Below are positions 61,699 through 64,000 of a stretch of 64,000 nt of DNA, piece after piece. A program made the position numbers and the translations under genes. Within the stretch, counting starts at the first letter, position 1, and every line of letters begins with the position of its first letter. The notes beneath the pieces were generated by a model. The model was given only the letters and a program-made list of their open reading frames with translations, ran no database searches and was not told the DNA's origin. This DNA is from Spirochaetota bacterium (GTDB lineage Bacteria > Spirochaetota > Spirochaetia > Treponematales > Treponemataceae): contig JAEWSQ010000030.1 in assembly GCA_023398165.1 (NCBI GenBank), positions 54,442-118,441 of the forward strand, in the 5' to 3' direction.

Positions 61699-62124
61699 AT
61701 GAAGATGAACATAAAATCCACTATATTGTTAGCAGTATCGATATTCGTGCTTGCCTCCTGTGCCACTGCAGGCAAGGCAGAAGATACTGCTGATATTTCA
61801 TCCTCCCAAACGCAATCCCCTACCAAAGAGGCGGTGACATTTGAGCAAAGCGACGACATACGTTTTTTAAATGGAACAATATGGGAATGTGAGACACAAA
61901 TAGGCGAGACGGCTGCATGGAAATGCATTTCTATTGAAAACGGACAGGCCGTGTATTACACAAGAATGGGGAAAGCAATAGATACAGACCCGGATACAGC
62001 ATCCATTGTATTAAAGGGAAGCATCATAACTTTTACACAAACTAACGGCTCAACTCACCGCGGAGAAATAATCGGCGACACTATACTGCTCGACGGTACA
62101 GACATGTACATGAAACTGCCGTAA
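61699..62124 (+). CDS. Small lipoprotein of unknown function
   Basis: 141 residues. Signal peptide with lipobox VLASC (C21) and an acidic, Ser/Thr-rich linker (about 25-50); the rest is a small beta-rich domain (IRFLNGTIWECE, GSIITFTQTNGSTHRGE) resembling lipocalin-type or META-type folds in pattern, but this is not a firm match. AAGGAG lies seven bases before the ATG. The gene stands between the divergent interrupted barrel-like gene and the distal end of the CRISPR array. Confidence 0.78.
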   Translation: MKMNIKSTILLAVSIFVLASCATAGKAEDTADISSSQTQSPTKEAVTFEQSDDIRFLNGTIWECETQIGETAAWKCISIENGQAVYYTRMGKAIDTDPDTASIVLKGSIITFTQTNGSTHRGEIIGDTILLDGTDMYMKLP

Positions 62125-62259
62125 GATAGCTCTCTCCGTATGAAATCCAGAGGTTAGGAAACTTTTTTTCTGTCTGATATTTTTTTTCCAGTTCTCCTTA
62201 GAAACCCAATAAACACACGCGGGAGAGGTAATACTTTGTTTATCGCCACATGGCGACAA

Positions 62260-63873
62260 GTGTCAATTCATGCACCCGCACGGGATGCGACTATAGCAAA
62301 AGGATAAAAAGACAAAAAATAATGTTTCAATTCACGCACCCGCACGGGATGCGACGCAGGAATGGACAGCACCGGAAGGTACAGGATTGTTTCAATTCAC
62401 GCACCCGCACGGGATGCGACTATAGCAAAAGGATAAAAAGACAAAAAATAATGTTTCAATTCACGCACCCGCACGGGATGCGACTTGTTACGGGATATTG
62501 ACAAGGAAAATACAACAGGTTTCAATTCACGCACCCGCACGGGATGCGACCGGAGACCGGCATAATTTAACCAGGAAAATTTGGGTTTCAATTCACGCAC
62601 CCGCGCGGGGTGCGACTCTATCACTTCGGTAAGTCTTTTTACTTCACTAAAGTTTCAATTCACGCACCCGCGCGGGGTGCGACAAAATAATTAGGTATTT
62701 GTATACCTTTACTGGCATGTTTCAATTCACGCACCCGCGCGGGGTGCGACAGAATCGCCGGGTATACCGACCGCGCAAGACTTAGGGTTTCAATTCACGC
62801 ACCCGCTCCAGTGCGTATAAGTGGGTTGAGATTATCTGTTTCAATTCACGCACCCGCGCGGGGTGCGACAAAAATCTTATAAAATTACATAAGGCGGTTA
62901 GAGTTTCAATTCACGCACCCGCGCGGGGTGCGACAAAAACAATCTGCAGGGGTATGTACCAAATCTTCTGTTTCAATTCACGCACCCGCGCGGGGTGCGA
63001 CTATGCTTCAGCTAGAACAGGATAAGACCATTCTTGGTTTCAATTCACGCACCCGCGCGGGGTGCGACTGGTATTTAACAAAACTATTCTTGAGTCATTT
63101 GTCTGTTTCAATTCACGCACCCGCGCGGGGTGCGACATTCGTTATAACAAAATTTAAATTAATAAGTACAGTTTCAATTCACGCACCCGCGCGGGGTGCG
63201 ACTAAAATGGCTTGATTCAAATGACGACGTTATTGACGTTTCAATTCACGCACCCGCGCGGGGTGCGACTAAACATAGCGTACTATCTAAAAATATAGTG
63301 TATGGTTTCAATTCACGCACCCGCGCGGGGTGCGACGCAAAATCGGCAGACGGCGCAACCTTCACCGGCTGGTTTCAATTCACGCACCCGCGCGGGGTGC
63401 GACGGCAGAAACCGCGTCATCGTATCCGGGTAATTATGAGTTTCAATTCACGCACCCGCGCGGGGTGCGACACAATAAGGCACAGAACGTATTGCGACGT
63501 TTACAGGTTTCAATTCACGCACCCGCGCGGGGTGCGACATAAGATGACGTATGCTTGTAATCGTTGTATTGGTGTTTCAATTCACGCACCCGCGCGGGGT
63601 GCGACAATAGTAATTTTTATACAGTTTATCATTTATGATGGTTTCAATTCACGCACCCGCGCGGGGTGCGACCTATCATCAAAAACGACAAAACTGGTAT
63701 CACAGACCGTTTCAATTCACGCACCCGCGCGGGGTGCGACGCATACCCCATTTTTTCGCTGTCGGGTTTCCCCTGTTTCAATTCACGCACCCGCGCGGGG
63801 TGCGACTCCAGATGATACAAACCATGATACTACCTGACCTTGTTTCAATTCACGCACCCGCGCGGGGTGCGAC
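62260..63873 (-). CRISPR. Type I-C-like CRISPR array, 25 repeats and 24 spacers
   Basis: Repeats are 32 bp, and spacers 32-36 bp. On the plus strand each begins GTTTCAATTCACGCACCCG and ends GGGGTGCGAC; the transcribed orientation is minus, because type I-C repeats end in ATTGAAAC and a 7-bp stem (CGCACCC/GGGTGCG) forms in that sense. The right end (63842-63873) is therefore the leader side. Repeats 2-5 carry CACGGGAT in place of CGCGGGGT, repeat 1 (62260-62291) has two further changes, and repeat 9 (62787-62806) is cut to 20 bp. Spacer 1 (62292-62323) and spacer 3 (62421-62452) are identical. No cas gene lies inside the window. Confidence 0.97.
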
Positions 63874-64000
63874 AACTTGAGTTCAAACATCAAGTGCAAC
63901 GATGAATCCTTGCCGTAATATACCTCGGCAGGGGTTTTATAGCAATGTCTTTTTCTTGGTCTGTTATTGAGAATCTGAGCAATTCGATTACAATGCTTCT
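63874..64000 (-). mobile_element. IS30-family transposase, C-terminal fragment (partial)
   Basis: The minus-strand frame entering from the right edge reads RIAQILNNRPRKR followed by CYKTPAEVYYG, the conserved C-terminal signature of IS30-family transposases (DDE integrases). It continues (SSLHLMFELK) straight into the first leader-side CRISPR repeat without a stop; the frame only ends at a TGA in the second repeat (plus 63783-63785). No inverted repeat or terminal sequence follows the coding part, so this is a truncated copy fused to the array, not an intact element end. Confidence 0.72.

Noticed and set aside
62250..63880. Long plus- and minus-strand reading frames across the CRISPR array with repeated phrases such as SIHAPARGAT
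   Set aside because: They are translations of the repeats; the repeat-spacer units of about 67 bases leave frames open by chance.

Overview
The window looks like chromosomal DNA from a Treponema-type spirochaete. The evidence is a Msp/MOSP-family outer-sheath porin-like gene (21178-22374), a Bat/MoxR aerotolerance-type operon, an acetate kinase, a GTP-type PEP carboxykinase, a cation antiporter fused to a PTS EIIA domain, and many lipoproteins with the loose spirochaete lipobox. AckA, PckA and a 2-hydroxyacyl-CoA dehydratase activase suggest a fermentative anaerobe. No rRNA or tRNA gene was recognised.

Layout. 1-7246 (minus): a probable operon of a class III nucleotide cyclase, a coiled-coil membrane protein, a small exported protein and a large CoA-dehydratase activase cut by the left edge. 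7280-10085 (plus): murJ and an M24 peptidase. 10088-14529 (minus): a TPR protein and an exported LamG/FN3 protein, divergent from uvrC (14528-16537). 16542-18113 (minus): an oxidoreductase fused to RNase HI. 18280-20148: groEL followed by an unusual run of hairpins. 20317-23155 (minus): methyltransferase, Msp porin, lipoprotein. 23331-30235: ackA, a DJ-1 protein, a two-component pair with a PHP phosphatase, a DksA-like protein and infA. 30237-38392 (minus): the moxR/DUF58/bat operon with Smr and DnaJ-like genes at its end. 38505-41551 (plus): aminotransferase, solute-binding lipoprotein, small spirochaete protein. 41589-45164 (minus): an ArsB/NhaD-type transporter behind a yybP-ykoY riboswitch, then the antiporter-EIIA fusion. 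45576-50748 (plus): pckA and a BvgS-like hybrid kinase. 50812-56272 (minus): trxA, a cNMP-binding protein, a broken K+ channel gene, an EEP lipoprotein, ychF and a lipoprotein hydrolase. 56374-61478 (minus): a FN3/LamG lipoprotein and two interrupted genes. 61699-62124: a small lipoprotein. 62260-63873: a type I-C-like CRISPR array of 25 repeats. 63874-64000: the 3' part of an IS30-family transposase.

Points that stand out: (1) the CRISPR array seems to have lost its leader, because an IS30 transposase reading frame runs directly into the leader-side repeat; (2) three signalling or envelope genes between 51.7 and 61.5 kb carry in-frame stops and/or frameshifts, while the genes of the first 50 kb look intact; (3) several plus-strand genes have a promoter-like -35/-10 pair with the start codon at the predicted transcription start and no Shine-Dalgarno, so they may be leaderless; (4) at least six genes use a GGGGG ribosome-binding site in place of GGAGG; (5) five hairpins and a repeated 32-bp linker follow groEL; (6) a Gfo/Idh/MocA-RNase HI fusion; (7) a manganese-type riboswitch in front of an ArsB/NhaD-type permease.

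The signalling genes fit together loosely. The cyclase could supply cNMP to the cNMP-binding protein at 51222, whose overlapping K+-channel partner is broken. Two hybrid kinases, a triple-domain response regulator and an interrupted HD-GYP protein complete the set. All function calls come from reading motifs; no database search was possible.
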